Positions 24,506-33,204 are shown, counted from the stretch's first letter. The stretch is 51,238 bases of DNA from Candidatus Pyrohabitans sp. JdFR-17 (GCA_002011115.2 MTME02000090.1:1-51238); one strand, 5' to 3'. Notes: generated by a model from the letters alone, not told the origin. Numbers and translations are program-made.

Positions 24506-25906
24506 CTAACGAACCTCCTCTATGTACTCAGTGGTGCAGTTAACTGTGAGCAGGTCATGCTTCTCGCCCAGAATGTTTCTTGCTGCCTTTATGCCTGTTT
24601 CCATGGCATGATCCATGTTGTGGTAGCGGAACATCCCGGTTCTCCCCACCAGCTGAAGGTTCTCAAAGTGTGAGAGGTAGTCCAGGATAACCTCATAATG
24701 CCTGCGATAGCCCACCTCAAGCAGGGGGTATGCATTGGGCACCCGCACAACGCAGGCGTCGATAACCTCCTTTTCTTTAACAAAACCCAGCTCCTCCAGG
24801 TGCTCTGCGGTTAGCTGGGCAAGCTCGGTGTCGCTCATATTCCACAGCTTCTCGCCCGAGAAGCAGAAGTACTCAGTTACAAGCGAAGTCTTGCCCCTTG
24901 GAGACATCGTCTCGCTCCAGTTGTTTGGCTCATGTATCCTGCCGAAGGGTATCTTCTTCTCGGGGATGTATATCCAGCTCAGGGATGTTACTCTGGGCTT
25001 ATTCACCATAACTGCAACTATCACCGTATCTCTGAACCTCAGGCGAGAGGCGGCGCGGAGCACATCCTCGGGCGGCTCGGGTGAGAGCATTTTAGCAAGG
25101 CTGGTGAAGGGGATGCTGGATATGTAGCTGTTCGCTTCTACTGTTATCTCACTATCGCAGTTCTGTGCGGTAATACTCTGGATCCTCCCATTGGAATGGG
25201 TTATCCTCTTCACCCTGCAGCCAAAAAGCACAGGATTGGGGGATACCTCTTCCATGAGCCTCTCCGCCAGCCTTCCTATACCCTTCTCCGGGTAGAGAAA
25301 CTCCCTTATAAGCGTCGCAGGCTTGCGATGGTTAATTCTAAGCAGCGCATCCTTAAGCGCGACGCTCAGCGAGAGACCGCGAATGCGCTGAGCCACCCAT
25401 TCAGCGCTTATTCTATCGCAGCTTATCCCCCAAACCTTCTCGCTGTACTCCTTAAAGAATATATTAAAGAGCTCTCTTCCGAAGTTTGCCACAACCCAGT
25501 CCTCAAGAGATACTATACGCCTCCCCGAGCGCAGCCTCTCACGCGAGTAGTCTATAACTATCTTTGCGCTCTCTCTCATTCCAAGTCCTAAAAGGGCGTT
25601 GAGAGGATTAAGGGGGTAATCAAAATACTTTCCACGCATAAAAATCTTGCTGCTTCTCTTAGCTAAAACAAGCTCATCGCTGAGCAGATTTTTCACCAGT
25701 TCCTCAATCTCAGGGTTCTTTGTGAAAAAGCGGTGCCCGCCCAGGTCAAAGCGGAAACCGTTGTGCACAACCGTGCGCGAGAGCCCGCCTACCTGCAAGT
25801 CCTTCTCAACAACAACCACACGCTTTTTCGCCTTTGCCAGAGTGTATGCCGCCGCTAAACCAGCCAAACCAGCACCAAGCACGGCGGTTTCAAATTTTCC
25901 GCTCAA
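24506..25906 (-). CDS. FAD-dependent amine-oxidase-like / protoporphyrinogen-oxidase-like protein
   Basis: The protein (466 aa) opens with a dinucleotide-binding Rossmann fold, VLGAGLAGLAAAYTLAKAKKRVVVVEKD, followed by GGLSRTVVHNGFRFDLGGHRF, and has a C-terminal GRTGMFRYHNMDHAMETG that closes the FAD site. It belongs with COG1232-type NAD(P)-binding oxidoreductases, near UDP-galactopyranose mutase-like proteins. A TTG start with GGAGGT 10 nt upstream is the only well-placed one. It is co-transcribed with the radical SAM gene; a joint role in lipid or glycan modification is plausible but not shown. Confidence 0.85.
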   Translation of the reverse strand: MSGKFETAVLGAGLAGLAAAYTLAKAKKRVVVVEKDLQVGGLSRTVVHNGFRFDLGGHRFFTKNPEIEELVKNLLSDELVLAKRSSKIFMRGKYFDYPLNPLNALLGLGMRESAKIVIDYSRERLRSGRRIVSLEDWVVANFGRELFNIFFKEYSEKVWGISCDRISAEWVAQRIRGLSLSVALKDALLRINHRKPATLIREFLYPEKGIGRLAERLMEEVSPNPVLFGCRVKRITHSNGRIQSITAQNCDSEITVEANSYISSIPFTSLAKMLSPEPPEDVLRAASRLRFRDTVIVAVMVNKPRVTSLSWIYIPEKKIPFGRIHEPNNWSETMSPRGKTSLVTEYFCFSGEKLWNMSDTELAQLTAEHLEELGFVKEKEVIDACVVRVPNAYPLLEVGYRRHYEVILDYLSHFENLQLVGRTGMFRYHNMDHAMETGIKAARNILGEKHDLLTVNCTTEYIEEVR

Positions 25907-26099
25907 CTTTCAGGCTACCTCCAGCAGTCTTTTAACTCTCACCAAAGAGCCTGACCTCAGCCTCCTGCACCTCTCCAATAGAGCTAACCAAAGCGGTGTA
26001 GGGAGACTATTCTTCATTTCCAAAGAAATCACACAAATCCATTCCCTGTTCTTCAATAGAAGGCAAGAGTCTAACAATAAAAAAGAAAGAGAGGAGGTT

Positions 26100-27263
26100 T
26101 TAGTTCTTCATGTACCTCCTGCGAAGCGCATACCCTGCGAGCGGAAGTGCCGCCAGCAGCGCAACGCTTGTAGGTCCGCACAAGCCCTTGCCCTCGGCCT
26201 TTGCTGCCTCTGCTATCTGTTTTGTCTCTGCAAGCTGCTGCTTCAGATCCTCAAGCTCCTTCTCTAGCGCTGCAACCTTCTCGGCATTGGCATCCGCGGT
26301 TTCCTTCATCTCCTGCAGCGGAGTCTTCGGGAAGTCCTTATAAATGTTGAAGTTGTCAGGCTCCACTGGCAGGTAGAATTCGTTGGCCCACTCTCTCATA
26401 GATCCGTCGTAGTTTTTAACTTTCTTATATCCGAGAAGTTCGCTAAGGATAAACCAGGTCGTAGAGGACCTCACGCCGGTGTTGCAATACACAATTATCT
26501 CCTTGTCGCCGGTGATGCCTTTCTCCTCCGCCATCTTCCTCAGCTCTTCAATTGGCAGGAACTTGCCATCCTTGGAAACCTCCTCGGGAGCCGACCACTG
26601 CACTGCACCGGGTATGTGACCGCTTCTCACCCACTTGCTTACTGAGAACTTCTTGCCATCATAGTATTTCTTGGGTCTGGTGTCCACGAACAGAACCTTG
26701 CCTGTGGCGAGACCGCGCATTACATCAAACTCTTTCACAGCGTATATCTTACCATTTGGTGGGTATTTCAATGGGTAATCGCGGGGCTCAACAGCGGGCA
26801 CCTCTGTGGTCAGAGGACGTCCCTCTGCCTTCCACGCCTTCTTTGTACCATCCATTACGGCTATATTTTCCACATTCCAGAACTTCAGCGTCCAGTAGAA
26901 TCGTGTCGCCTGTGTGAGGCTGTCGCCGTATATAACTATGAGAGTATCCGGAGTAGCCCCAAGCTTCTTCATCACAGCCTGCATCGAAGCATAATCGAGA
27001 ACCATGCGGTTTGTATATGGCAGAAATACCTCACTGCTCCATTTAACATTCACTGCACCCGGAATATGCTCCTTCTTATAGCTGTCGCTTTTGCTCACCT
27101 CAACAAGGCGAATCTCCGTCTGGGTCGGATCTTTGATGGTATCCAGATGCTGCTGCACCCAATCCATCGATACAAGGGGACCAGGGCGCTCAATCGCACT
27201 CACCTGCGAGACACTGGCCAAAAACAGCACGCTTGCGAGCAGCGCCATTAGACCTTTGTTCAC
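26100..27263 (-). CDS. Secreted two-domain rhodanese (sulfurtransferase) with CGP-CTERM-like tail
   Basis: After a signal peptide (GLMALLASVLFLASVSQVSA) come two rhodanese domains. Domain 2 keeps the catalytic Cys in VYCNTGVRSS (about residue 260), whereas domain 1 has VIYGDSLTQ with no Cys and is probably structural, as in thiosulfate sulfurtransferases. A coiled coil (EKVAALEKELEDLKQQLAE) leads to a C-terminal GLCGPTSVALLAALPLAGY plus RRR, matching the CGP-CTERM sorting signal known in Thermococcales. It is thus surface-anchored and handles thiosulfate or polysulfide. I prefer GTG 27263, which has GGAGGTGG upstream, to ATG 27278. Confidence 0.9.
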   Translation of the reverse strand: MNKGLMALLASVLFLASVSQVSAIERPGPLVSMDWVQQHLDTIKDPTQTEIRLVEVSKSDSYKKEHIPGAVNVKWSSEVFLPYTNRMVLDYASMQAVMKKLGATPDTLIVIYGDSLTQATRFYWTLKFWNVENIAVMDGTKKAWKAEGRPLTTEVPAVEPRDYPLKYPPNGKIYAVKEFDVMRGLATGKVLFVDTRPKKYYDGKKFSVSKWVRSGHIPGAVQWSAPEEVSKDGKFLPIEELRKMAEEKGITGDKEIIVYCNTGVRSSTTWFILSELLGYKKVKNYDGSMREWANEFYLPVEPDNFNIYKDFPKTPLQEMKETADANAEKVAALEKELEDLKQQLAETKQIAEAAKAEGKGLCGPTSVALLAALPLAGYALRRRYMKN

Positions 27264-27313
27264 GCCCTCCACCTCCATATTTTAGCGGGTTGGCAGGTTT
27301 CCACCACTTTCAC
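27263..27313 (-). CDS. Possible leader peptide of the rhodanese mRNA
   Basis: A 16-codon frame (VKVVETCQPAKIWRWRA with stop) begins at a GTG fused to GAGGAG and ends with TGA overlapping the GTG start of the rhodanese gene (GTGA). This would couple translation of the two. It could equally be chance in a long untranslated leader. Confidence 0.25.
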
Positions 27314-27394
27314 CTCCTCTTTTTGTTAAATTATTTTTTAATGCCCTTTATGCGTTCATGTTTTTACATTAATTGTGCCAGATTATTAGATATA

Positions 27395-27429
27395 AGAACA
27401 TGTATTTAAATTTTTCGAAAGCATGTTCT
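27395..27429. promoter_or_regulatory. Rhodanese promoter with operator-like inverted repeat
   Basis: AGAACATG and CATGTTCT are perfect 8-bp arms 19 bp apart, and the space between them holds the TATA element (complement aaatttaaatac). A third half-site, GTTCATG, lies at 27354-27360 downstream in the transcript sense. A repressor bound here would block TBP. The regulator is unknown. Confidence 0.5.
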
Positions 27430-27498
27430 ATTATGTAGAAAACTAAAATGGTAGTCTTACACAAAATCCGAAAATGAGCAAGAAGATGGAGGTTAAGT

Positions 27499-28266
27499 TT
27501 AGTCAAATTCTATGAAACTTCCACCCACAAGCACTTCGCGGTAGTTTCCGCAGCAGTCGATATCAAAAATTCCCAGCTTGAGCTCAACATTTAAGGTATC
27601 ATAAGCAGTTATGTTGATGGGAAGACCAGCCTCCGCTTTTATAACAGCGCCCTCGGTTAAATTCATCACCTCAAAATCGCGGATACTGTTTATTGGTGGG
27701 GTGACGTTCAATACCTCAAGGGTCATGTTGTTCAGGATAATCTCTACACTTTCTCCCCATACGGTTAGGTTTTCAGTAGCCTGGGTTTCTATTATCACTT
27801 TATCATCTTTCAGTTTGATTTCTGGCTCCTTCAGACCACCAAAGGTGGTGTAGGTGTCATTCTGGACAAAGCTACCGTAAAGGACTCTTTTTATAAACAT
27901 CTCCATAACTTTTTTCTCCTGAAAGCCGGTTATTTCAAAGGATTTTTTCCCACCCGCATCAAAGAAAACAAAGTAAGGTATGCCTCTAACTCTATACTTT
28001 TTAACAAGCTCTTTCTCTGTGTCGAAGTTCGCAAGGAAGAATTTCACCTCTTTATACTCCCCCTCTAGCTCCTCCATTATAGGTTGTTGCTCAATGCACT
28101 GTTTGCACCAATTTGCACCTATTTCAAGTACTACTGGAGTGCCACTCCTTAACGCTAATGTAAAGTTCTTATCGTCATAGTTGAAAGGTAGCTCTGGCTG
28201 AGGTTCTCTTGCACAACCTGTGAAAAGTCCTGTTATTAGAATTATAAATGTTATTAAATACTTCAT
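27499..28266 (-). CDS. Thioredoxin-like lipoprotein
   Basis: The signal sequence ends in the lipobox FTGC (Cys18). A thioredoxin fold follows, with active site WCKQC (Cys54, Cys57) and the cis-Pro loop VRGIPYFVFF. The C-terminal half (about residues 145-255) is a beta-rich Asn-containing domain (ENLTVWGESVEIILNNMTLEV...) of unknown function that ends with a CC pair (DIDCCGNYRE). It acts at the outer face of the membrane, probably reducing or exchanging thiols for the neighbouring sulfur proteins. A TATA element, tttaaatataaac, precedes it. Confidence 0.85.
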   Translation of the reverse strand: MKYLITFIILITGLFTGCAREPQPELPFNYDDKNFTLALRSGTPVVLEIGANWCKQCIEQQPIMEELEGEYKEVKFFLANFDTEKELVKKYRVRGIPYFVFFDAGGKKSFEITGFQEKKVMEMFIKRVLYGSFVQNDTYTTFGGLKEPEIKLKDDKVIIETQATENLTVWGESVEIILNNMTLEVLNVTPPINSIRDFEVMNLTEGAVIKAEAGLPINITAYDTLNVELKLGIFDIDCCGNYREVLVGGSFIEFD

Positions 28267-28337
28267 AATTCAAACTGACATTTGTTTATATTTAAAAGTT
28301 TTTCCAAATTTAAATATTGAAAAATCTCAATGTGGAT

Positions 28338-28868
28338 TCACTTTCTAAAACTTCTCTTCATCCATAAATATATGGCTGCAAAACCAGCGGTGCCGAAGAG
28401 TATAGCCATGCTCTGAGGGATACCCGCAACCTGTGCAATTGTAAACCTGCCTATGTTAGTTGGGTCTATCAAGACCTCCTTTATCCAGGAGTAACTCTCA
28501 CCAAAGACGGCAATACCCAGAAGCATGCCCACAAGTGCCACAAGCGAGGTGACGTAACCTTCGCCTATTCTGTAAAGTGTGCCAGAAGCACAGCCGCCCG
28601 CAAGCACCATGCCTATGCCAAAGATCACACCACCCAAAGCGGTGAATAGCCCGGCATCCTTTATGTAGGGGTAGGTCTCAATCAAGCCTGCACGGTGAAA
28701 CAGAAAGAATGCAGGTGTGAGCAAAGCCAAGTACAGCATTACAGCACGCAGAATATGCGTGTGGCGGAATAGAAAGAAATCTCTGAACGCCGAAGCCATG
28801 CAGAACTGTCCGCGCTCAAGCACAAAACCTATCGCCATGCCGAAGGCAAAACCAATCAGAGACTCCAT
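28338..28868 (-). CDS. YeeE/YedE-family sulfur transporter, C-terminal half
   Basis: The 176-aa membrane protein (about five helices) carries two conserved Cys motifs of the YeeE/TsuA family, ERGQFCMASAFRDF and VLAGGCASGTLYRIGEG, plus an acidic GESYSWI loop. TsuA moves thiosulfate by passing it along three cysteines; this half would contribute two. Its ATG directly follows the TGA of the other half, and together they equal one full-length transporter. The order N-half then C-half is kept in the operon. Confidence 0.88.
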   Translation of the reverse strand: MESLIGFAFGMAIGFVLERGQFCMASAFRDFFLFRHTHILRAVMLYLALLTPAFFLFHRAGLIETYPYIKDAGLFTALGGVIFGIGMVLAGGCASGTLYRIGEGYVTSLVALVGMLLGIAVFGESYSWIKEVLIDPTNIGRFTIAQVAGIPQSMAILFGTAGFAAIYLWMKRSFRK

Positions 28869-29339
28869 TCACACCACCCGCATTAAAATCTTCCCACCGA
28901 TGTATGCACCGGCAGCTATTGCTATGAAGGCGATTATGCTTGAGACCGCCAGCTGAGGCATGCCCGACATTATATGACCAACGTTGCACCCTATCGCCAG
29001 GCGAGCCCCATAGCCCATTAGTAAACCACCTATGAAAACCTGTATGTAGCGAGCTTTTACTCTAGGGATGCGCACCTTAAAGTCCCTGCCTAGGTATGCA
29101 CCAATAAAAGCGCCGAAAATTATTCCGAAGTTTAGCCATACACGCCAGTTCAGTTCAGGTATATACCGCTGGAAGTAAGCATTGTTAGCCACGTGCTCTG
29201 GAAAAAATAGGTTTTCCACATAGGCAACAAAATGACTCTCGCCGGTGGTTATACTCCATGGTCTGTCTATGACTATATACAACGACAGATTCAGCAGGGC
29301 AAGAAGAATCGCTGCTGTTGTAGGGGAAAGGTACCGCAT
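28869..29339 (-). CDS. YeeE/YedE-family sulfur transporter, N-terminal half
   Basis: The 156-aa membrane protein has the YeeE motif LMGYGARLAIGCNVGHIMSG with the third conserved Cys, and helices FGIIFGAFIGAYLGRDF and SSIIAFIAIAAGAYIGGKIL. It begins with an N-terminal helix and a ~50-residue external loop. It should pair with the downstream half. It starts 1 bp after the tusA stop, so transporter and carrier are made together, as in TsuA-TsuB pairs. Confidence 0.88.
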   Translation of the reverse strand: MRYLSPTTAAILLALLNLSLYIVIDRPWSITTGESHFVAYVENLFFPEHVANNAYFQRYIPELNWRVWLNFGIIFGAFIGAYLGRDFKVRIPRVKARYIQVFIGGLLMGYGARLAIGCNVGHIMSGMPQLAVSSIIAFIAIAAGAYIGGKILMRVV

Positions 29340-29340
29340 A

Positions 29341-29562
29341 CTACCTACCCTTGACGACTATTGTTATCGTAAACTCAGCACCATTTTCCTCGATGGTGTA
29401 CTCGTGTCCCTGTTCCTCCATCTCCATGGATATGCTCTTCTTCGCGGGAGGGTGATCTGAGATAACTTTCAGCACCTCTCCGGGTTTCATTTTCTTTATT
29501 TCATTCACGCAGCGCACGAGGGGAACTGGGCATATTTCACCTCTAACGTCCAATACTCGCAT
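29341..29562 (-). CDS. TusA-family sulfur-carrier protein (TsuB-like)
   Basis: The 73-aa protein starts MRVLDVRGEICPVPLVRCVNEIKKMKPGE, with Cys11 as the sulfur-binding residue. It continues with VISDHPPAKKSISMEMEEQGH, the TusA fold. Next to a YeeE transporter such proteins take sulfur from the channel at the inner face. Its ATG follows the stop of the V4R gene without a gap. Confidence 0.92.
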   Translation of the reverse strand: MRVLDVRGEICPVPLVRCVNEIKKMKPGEVLKVISDHPPAKKSISMEMEEQGHEYTIEENGAEFTITIVVKGR

Positions 29563-30093
29563 TCACTCCACCTTCGTTATTGTTAGCTCATAATTATCCT
29601 CGCTTTCATTATACCTGTAGCCTGAGACTACCATCTCCCTCTCGAAGAGCTCCTCGAGGATGCCGCACAACATCCCTGCTTCGAGGTTGTATATGGGAGG
29701 AAGAGACTTGATTCCCAGCCCAGAAGGTGCGTCCTCGATTATCGCCCGCATCTCTGGCTTGGTCACATCGAGCTCAAGAATCTCTATTTTCCCAAACCCT
29801 GTATTTCTGAGTATTATTGAGCATAGCTCGTGAATCTGCGTACGCTTGCTTACCTCATTCAACTCCGGGTAATGCTTCAGCACAAGCTGCGCATACTTTT
29901 TCCCCATGTCTCTGCCTATCAGGCGGAGAAGCATCTCTGAGCCCTCGCCGATTATTTTATAGAGGCTGAGCCTCAATGTGCTGAGGGTCTCGCTAAAAAT
30001 TATTGTACACCTCTCGTCCATCATCATGGGGTTCCCCGACTCGTCATCCAGCCATATGTATGGGATATACTTTCTTGTATTATTCCCCTTCAT
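29563..30093 (-). CDS. V4R-domain-like protein
   Basis: The 176-aa protein has the helix-rich 4-vinyl-reductase (V4R) pattern: LYKIIGEGSEMLLRLIGRDMGKKYAQLVLKH, and a C-terminal AGMLCGILEELFEREMVVSGYRYNES with conserved Cys. V4R domains bind small hydrophobic ligands or metals and often sit on regulators. Here it stands alone directly behind a LysR regulator, so it may sense the substrate of the sulfur operon. The call is from pattern recognition. Confidence 0.65.
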   Translation of the reverse strand: MKGNNTRKYIPYIWLDDESGNPMMMDERCTIIFSETLSTLRLSLYKIIGEGSEMLLRLIGRDMGKKYAQLVLKHYPELNEVSKRTQIHELCSIILRNTGFGKIEILELDVTKPEMRAIIEDAPSGLGIKSLPPIYNLEAGMLCGILEELFEREMVVSGYRYNESEDNYELTITKVE

Positions 30094-31020
30094 CTAATCG
30101 CCTCTCAACTTGTATTTCTCAAGAAGCTGAGTTCCTCTTTCAATGAGATATGTGTAGAAATCGGCAATAACGGGATTTTCAAGTGCTTTATCTGTGGTTA
30201 TCGCATATATCGGTCTTTCGTCGGTGAAGTCCTTTATCTCCTTTATTACAACCAGCCCCCCTTCTTCGTATCGCTTTGAGAGCACATAGCTTGCGATAGC
30301 TGTACCAAGCCCCGAGGAAACGCCATAAATCTGGGAGAATATATCGGTCACGCTGCACTCAATCTTCTGCTCCTTCTCTATGTTCCTGAGCTCTCTCAGG
30401 GTATCCTCAATTGCAGTGCTGCTGTACCCTTTGTTGAGGGTGACCATGGGATATGAGAGCACGTCTTCTACTGTAACCTCGCGCTTTTTCGCCAGCTCGT
30501 GGTTGGGGGGTACTATTAAAACAAAGCGATCGTAGCCTATCTTCTCTACACGGTAGCCGTCGCCCAGCTTTAGAGGCGTAGGATAGCCTGCAAGCACAAC
30601 ACTTACCTCTCCATGCTCTAAAAGCTCTAAGCAGGTGTATTCGCCGGTGAGCTTTACCCTGACATCTACATCAGGACGAACATCCTTATAGCCCATCTGA
30701 ATCTCAGCTATTATTGGCACACCCACACAGCCTATGCCTATATTTACAATCTTCGTGCTCAGGTTTTTTATACCCTTCTTTGTCTTTTCAAGAAGGGTAA
30801 AAAGCTCTCTTATGCTGTTGTAGGCGATTTCTCCCTCTCGGGTGAGCTTCACCCCACTGACATTGCGCTCAAGCAGACGAGCCTCAAAAAACTTCTCAAC
30901 AGCGTCAATGTGTAAACTTATTGTACTTACACTCATGCCAAGCGCCTTGGAGGCGCCGAGAAAACTTCCCTCTTCAACAACCTCTTTAAAAGTCTGAAGA
31001 TAATCAAGCCTGAGCTTCAC
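30094..31020 (-). CDS. LysR-family transcriptional regulator
   Basis: The protein (308 aa) has the LysR N-terminal HTH (YLQTFKEVVEEGSFLGASKALGMSVSTISLHIDAVEKFF...LTREGE) and a periplasmic-binding-like effector domain (VNIGIGCVGVPIIAEIQMGYK). It leads the operon lysR-V4R-tusA-yeeE-yeeE and likely controls it in response to a sulfur compound, as CysB-type regulators do. The start is GTG 31020, with TAGGTGCT upstream. An AT-rich promoter with TATA-like ttatttataac lies in the 124-bp gap. Confidence 0.9.
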   Translation of the reverse strand: MKLRLDYLQTFKEVVEEGSFLGASKALGMSVSTISLHIDAVEKFFEARLLERNVSGVKLTREGEIAYNSIRELFTLLEKTKKGIKNLSTKIVNIGIGCVGVPIIAEIQMGYKDVRPDVDVRVKLTGEYTCLELLEHGEVSVVLAGYPTPLKLGDGYRVEKIGYDRFVLIVPPNHELAKKREVTVEDVLSYPMVTLNKGYSSTAIEDTLRELRNIEKEQKIECSVTDIFSQIYGVSSGLGTAIASYVLSKRYEEGGLVVIKEIKDFTDERPIYAITTDKALENPVIADFYTYLIERGTQLLEKYKLRGD

Positions 31021-31144
31021 AGCACAGCACCTATTTTTGTTATCCTGATAACCACTTTAAGAGTTTTCGAAATTATAATAAAATGAATGTTATAAATAAT
31101 ATTTGAAGCAATGAAATCTTTTTTATATTATGGAAATTCTCTTT

Positions 31145-31822
31145 TCAACGTCTTTTTTCAAAAAGCTGCCCACTCTTCATCACAAGTGTTCGCTGCGTCT
31201 GCGCCGCAAGCTCCCGATTGTGGGTGACCAGCAGAATCGTCGTGCCCTCAGCTTCATTCATGGTTTTGAGGAGCTCCATCACCTGAATCTCCGACTCCTC
31301 GTCGAGGTCGCCTGTAGGCTCGTCGGCAAGAATAATCTTCGGGCGGTTCATGAATGCTCTCGCTATAGCAACGCGGCGCTGCTGCCCGCCGGAGAGCTGT
31401 GTGGGGTATGCGTTTATCTTGTCGACTAAGTCAACAAGCTCCAGAAGTGTCCGCGCTCTTCGCATCTCTTCACTTCTCACTTTACCCGAGAGCGCGGCTG
31501 GGAGAAGCATGTTGTCCTTTACTGTGAGCGTTGGGATAAGGCTGGAAAACTGGAACATAAAACCTATTTTCCTATTCCTAAGCCGTGAAAGCTCTTCATC
31601 GTTCAAGCTCCAGATGTTTACTCCCTCAATTAGCACCTCGCCGTAAGTTGGCCTTGTCAGCCCGCCTATTAGGGAGAGCAGCGTCGTCTTGCCGCTGCCC
31701 GAGTGTCCCACTATGGAGATGAACTCCCCCTCTTCAACGGCGAGGTTCACATTGCTCACCGCGACAACCTCCTGCTCGCCCAGGTTGTATATCTTTGTCA
31801 GCCTTTGGGTCTCAATTATCAT
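31145..31822 (-). CDS. ABC transporter ATPase (LolD/MacB type)
   Basis: The ATPase (225 aa) has Walker A GHSGSGKTTLLSLIGG, Q-loop FMFQFSSLIPTLTV, signature LSGGQQRRVAIARA, Walker B IILADEPTGDLD and H-loop LVTHN. Its sequence is of the LolD/FtsE/MacB group that works with FtsX-type permeases. The permease gene ends 1 bp upstream. A function in mechanotransmission, lipoprotein or metal-site handling is likely, rather than classical import. Confidence 0.93.
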   Translation of the reverse strand: MIIETQRLTKIYNLGEQEVVAVSNVNLAVEEGEFISIVGHSGSGKTTLLSLIGGLTRPTYGEVLIEGVNIWSLNDEELSRLRNRKIGFMFQFSSLIPTLTVKDNMLLPAALSGKVRSEEMRRARTLLELVDLVDKINAYPTQLSGGQQRRVAIARAFMNRPKIILADEPTGDLDEESEIQVMELLKTMNEAEGTTILLVTHNRELAAQTQRTLVMKSGQLFEKRR

Positions 31823-33025
31823 CTACTCACCCGACCTAATCGCCTCATAGGGCTCGAGCTCAGCGCTCTTGTAAGCAGGGTAAAAGCTTGCCAGGGTGCT
31901 CAGGAATAGCGACACGTCGATTATAACAATGCTTATCAGCGCCACGTAGAACTTGTTGGGTATGAGGTAGGGCATGTTCAGGTAGCCCACCACGAAGTCC
32001 TGGAAGCCCGTAAGGAATGCATAACCTGCGAGCATGCCGAGCACGCTTCCAAGCGTCGCCAGAATGTACGCCTCTGCGATAACCTCGCCGAAGATGAAGC
32101 GCTTTGTCGCACCCAAGGCGCGCAGGATTCCAAACTCACGTCGACGCTCATTGACGCTCATTGAGAGGATTACAGAAACCAGGATTACCGCTGTCAGCCA
32201 GGTAAAGGCACTCAGGGCGAGGAGGCTGCGAAGCAGCATCTGCATCTGCTTCTTCACGTTGCCCAGCGCCTTCTGAGCCACCACAGCCTTTAGCTCGGGG
32301 AAGTAGAACTCAATCGCCTTTGCGATGCGCTCCGCCTCAGCCTCAGGCGCAATCTGTATCATAATCGCAGACACCTGCCCGGGGCGTAGCGGTATGTCGG
32401 CTATATCCTCATACTCCCGAGAGCGTTTCGCCAGCCAGTAGAGGCGGTCGAGGGGCATAAAGATTCCCTTATCGAAGTAGGCCACGCCAGTGCTGGGCAT
32501 CTTTGCGGCGACAGTAAAAGGAAACCCATACAAGTAAACCTTAAAACCAAGTACCCAGTCGTAGCCGGAGCCCGCAATTGTCTCAAACGCGTCTAGGCTG
32601 CCGAGTTGCTTCTCCACCCACGGCTTTACTATGAAGTCCCTCTGGGGGTCGAAGCCGATGATGAAGATCCCCGGCTTGAAGCAGCACTTTTGCTCTGAGG
32701 TTTCCAGGAATACCAGAGGTGCCACCTTTTCCACACCCTCTATGCCAGCGATGCGCTCCTCATACTTCCTGCTGATGTAGCTCTTCGAGGGGGCGCTACC
32801 AAGAAGGATGGCGCTGAGCGGCTCCTCTGTGCTACGAGGCACCACCATTATGTCTGCACCGAGCTGAGCTATGCCCAGCTCCAGCGAGGAGGACATGCTC
32901 TTCATCAGTATAATAGAGGAGAAAAGCGTGGCAGAGGCTATGGCTATAGCTATCACCACGCCGACGGTGCGAAACTTCCTCCTTTTTATATTCTGAAGAG
33001 CGAGGTATAGTAAATCCATCTTCAT
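31823..33025 (-). CDS. FtsX/MacB-type ABC permease
   Basis: The 400-aa permease has one N-terminal helix (TVGVVIAIAIASATLFSSIIL), a ~230-residue extracytoplasmic domain, and three C-terminal helices with the FtsX region ILRALGATKRFIFGEVIAEA. The external domain contains a CC pair (SEQKCCFKPG), unusual for such proteins. The ATG follows a TATA-like tatttatt by about 30 bp, so the mRNA is probably leaderless. It is divergent from the nosL operon, which has its own FtsX-type permease. Confidence 0.9.
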   Translation of the reverse strand: MKMDLLYLALQNIKRRKFRTVGVVIAIAIASATLFSSIILMKSMSSSLELGIAQLGADIMVVPRSTEEPLSAILLGSAPSKSYISRKYEERIAGIEGVEKVAPLVFLETSEQKCCFKPGIFIIGFDPQRDFIVKPWVEKQLGSLDAFETIAGSGYDWVLGFKVYLYGFPFTVAAKMPSTGVAYFDKGIFMPLDRLYWLAKRSREYEDIADIPLRPGQVSAIMIQIAPEAEAERIAKAIEFYFPELKAVVAQKALGNVKKQMQMLLRSLLALSAFTWLTAVILVSVILSMSVNERRREFGILRALGATKRFIFGEVIAEAYILATLGSVLGMLAGYAFLTGFQDFVVGYLNMPYLIPNKFYVALISIVIIDVSLFLSTLASFYPAYKSAELEPYEAIRSGE

Positions 33026-33204
33026 ACGTATCGTGTGTTTTAAGGCGGAGGGGATAAATAAATATTTTGTCCAGTCTTGTGATAACTCTTTTCACGTTCT
33101 GACGCGTTATCTTGCATATTCGCGTGAGAATCAATACCAGAGTTGCGCTTTGCCCACATTTTCAGGGATTAAATTTTTATATGCACCTGAAATGAAATTA
33201 CTTT
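33026..33204. promoter_or_regulatory. Divergent promoters of the two FtsX-ABC operons
   Basis: The left promoter (tatttatt, complement near 33058-33066) serves the leftward permease-ATPase pair. The right one (tttttatatg, 33174-33183) is centred 26 bp before the nosL ATG, which indicates leaderless transcription. No clear operator palindrome was found. Confidence 0.5.

Noticed and set aside
25910-26085. Minus-strand frame of about 50 codons just upstream of the FAD gene (LALLERCRRLRSGSLV...)
   Set aside because: No ribosome-binding site and only weak starts; probably an untranslated leader, though a short real peptide cannot be excluded.
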